Below are positions 13,723 through 13,768 of a stretch of 13,768 bases of DNA, in pieces (positions within the stretch are counted from its first letter, which is position 1; each line of letters begins with the position of its first letter). Position numbers and translations under genes: made by a program. A model generated the notes under the pieces. The model made no database searches. It was not told the DNA's origin and saw only the letters and a program-made list of their open reading frames with translations. The DNA is from Bacillota bacterium. Lineage in GTDB: Bacteria > Bacillota > Clostridia > Christensenellales > CAG-138. Where the stretch lies: NCBI GenBank assembly GCA_023458355.1, contig JAEWZS010000249.1, positions 1-13,768 on the forward strand, read 5' to 3'.

Positions 13723-13768
13723 TAGAGCACCTCCTTGTTCTTTACGAGGATGACGCTGATGTTATCGG
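13722..13768 (-). CDS. prpC: PP2C-family protein phosphatase, C-terminal end (5' part outside window)
   Basis: Only 14 residues and the stop codon are inside the window: DNISVILVKNKEVL, then TAA at 13724-13722. The D-N-I-S/T-V-x-L-V strand is the conserved final motif of PP2C phosphatases, whose Asp binds a catalytic metal. Its position directly before prkC, sharing a TAATG overlap, is the standard phosphatase-kinase arrangement. Assignment rests on a short stretch plus context. Confidence 0.8.
   Translation of the reverse strand, partial: DNISVILVKNKEVL

Overview
The window looks like a chromosomal segment from an anaerobic, low-to-mid GC Firmicute of the class Clostridia. The evidence is the partial prpC-prkC-rsgA-rpe operon, an electron-bifurcating NfnAB pair, a DUF368/PopT lipid transporter, an L,D-transpeptidase with SH3 repeats, strong Shine-Dalgarno sites and GTG/TTG starts. 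No species is assigned. There is no CRISPR array, insertion sequence, rRNA or riboswitch that I can support.

Layout. 1-243 is the 3' end of a gene for a PKD-domain surface protein. Next is tRNA-Ser(GGA) on the minus strand with its own promoter and a terminator it can share with the PKD gene. 671-2868 holds two plus-strand envelope genes: popT (undecaprenyl-phosphate recycling) and a secreted L,D-transpeptidase. 2986-3471 is a single Nudix hydrolase gene bounded by terminators. It converges on nfnAB (3551-5798, minus), which links NADH, NADPH and ferredoxin pools.

The accessory centre of the window is 5937-8130. It has a minus-strand S41 (C-terminal-processing-peptidase-like) protein that appears to lack both catalytic residues. 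Divergent from it is a 47-residue secreted peptide gene, and convergent with that peptide gene is an XRE/TPR regulator of RRNPP (Rgg/PlcR-like) design. Two operator-like inverted repeats lie between the S41 and peptide genes. This is the best candidate for an undescribed system: a peptide-signalling cassette whose likely target is a cytoplasmic pseudo-protease. Divergent from the regulator is a small operon of a NimA-like flavin-binding protein and a GNAT acetyltransferase.

9223-13768 is one long minus-strand operon read from the right edge: the end of a PP2C phosphatase (prpC), PASTA kinase (prkC), ribosome-assembly GTPase (rsgA), ribulose-phosphate epimerase (rpe) and an iron-containing alcohol dehydrogenase. 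The genes are overlapping or separated by at most 25 bases, so they are probably co-transcribed. In many Firmicutes thiN follows rpe; here an alcohol dehydrogenase occupies that place.

All calls come from reading the sequence. No database search was run.
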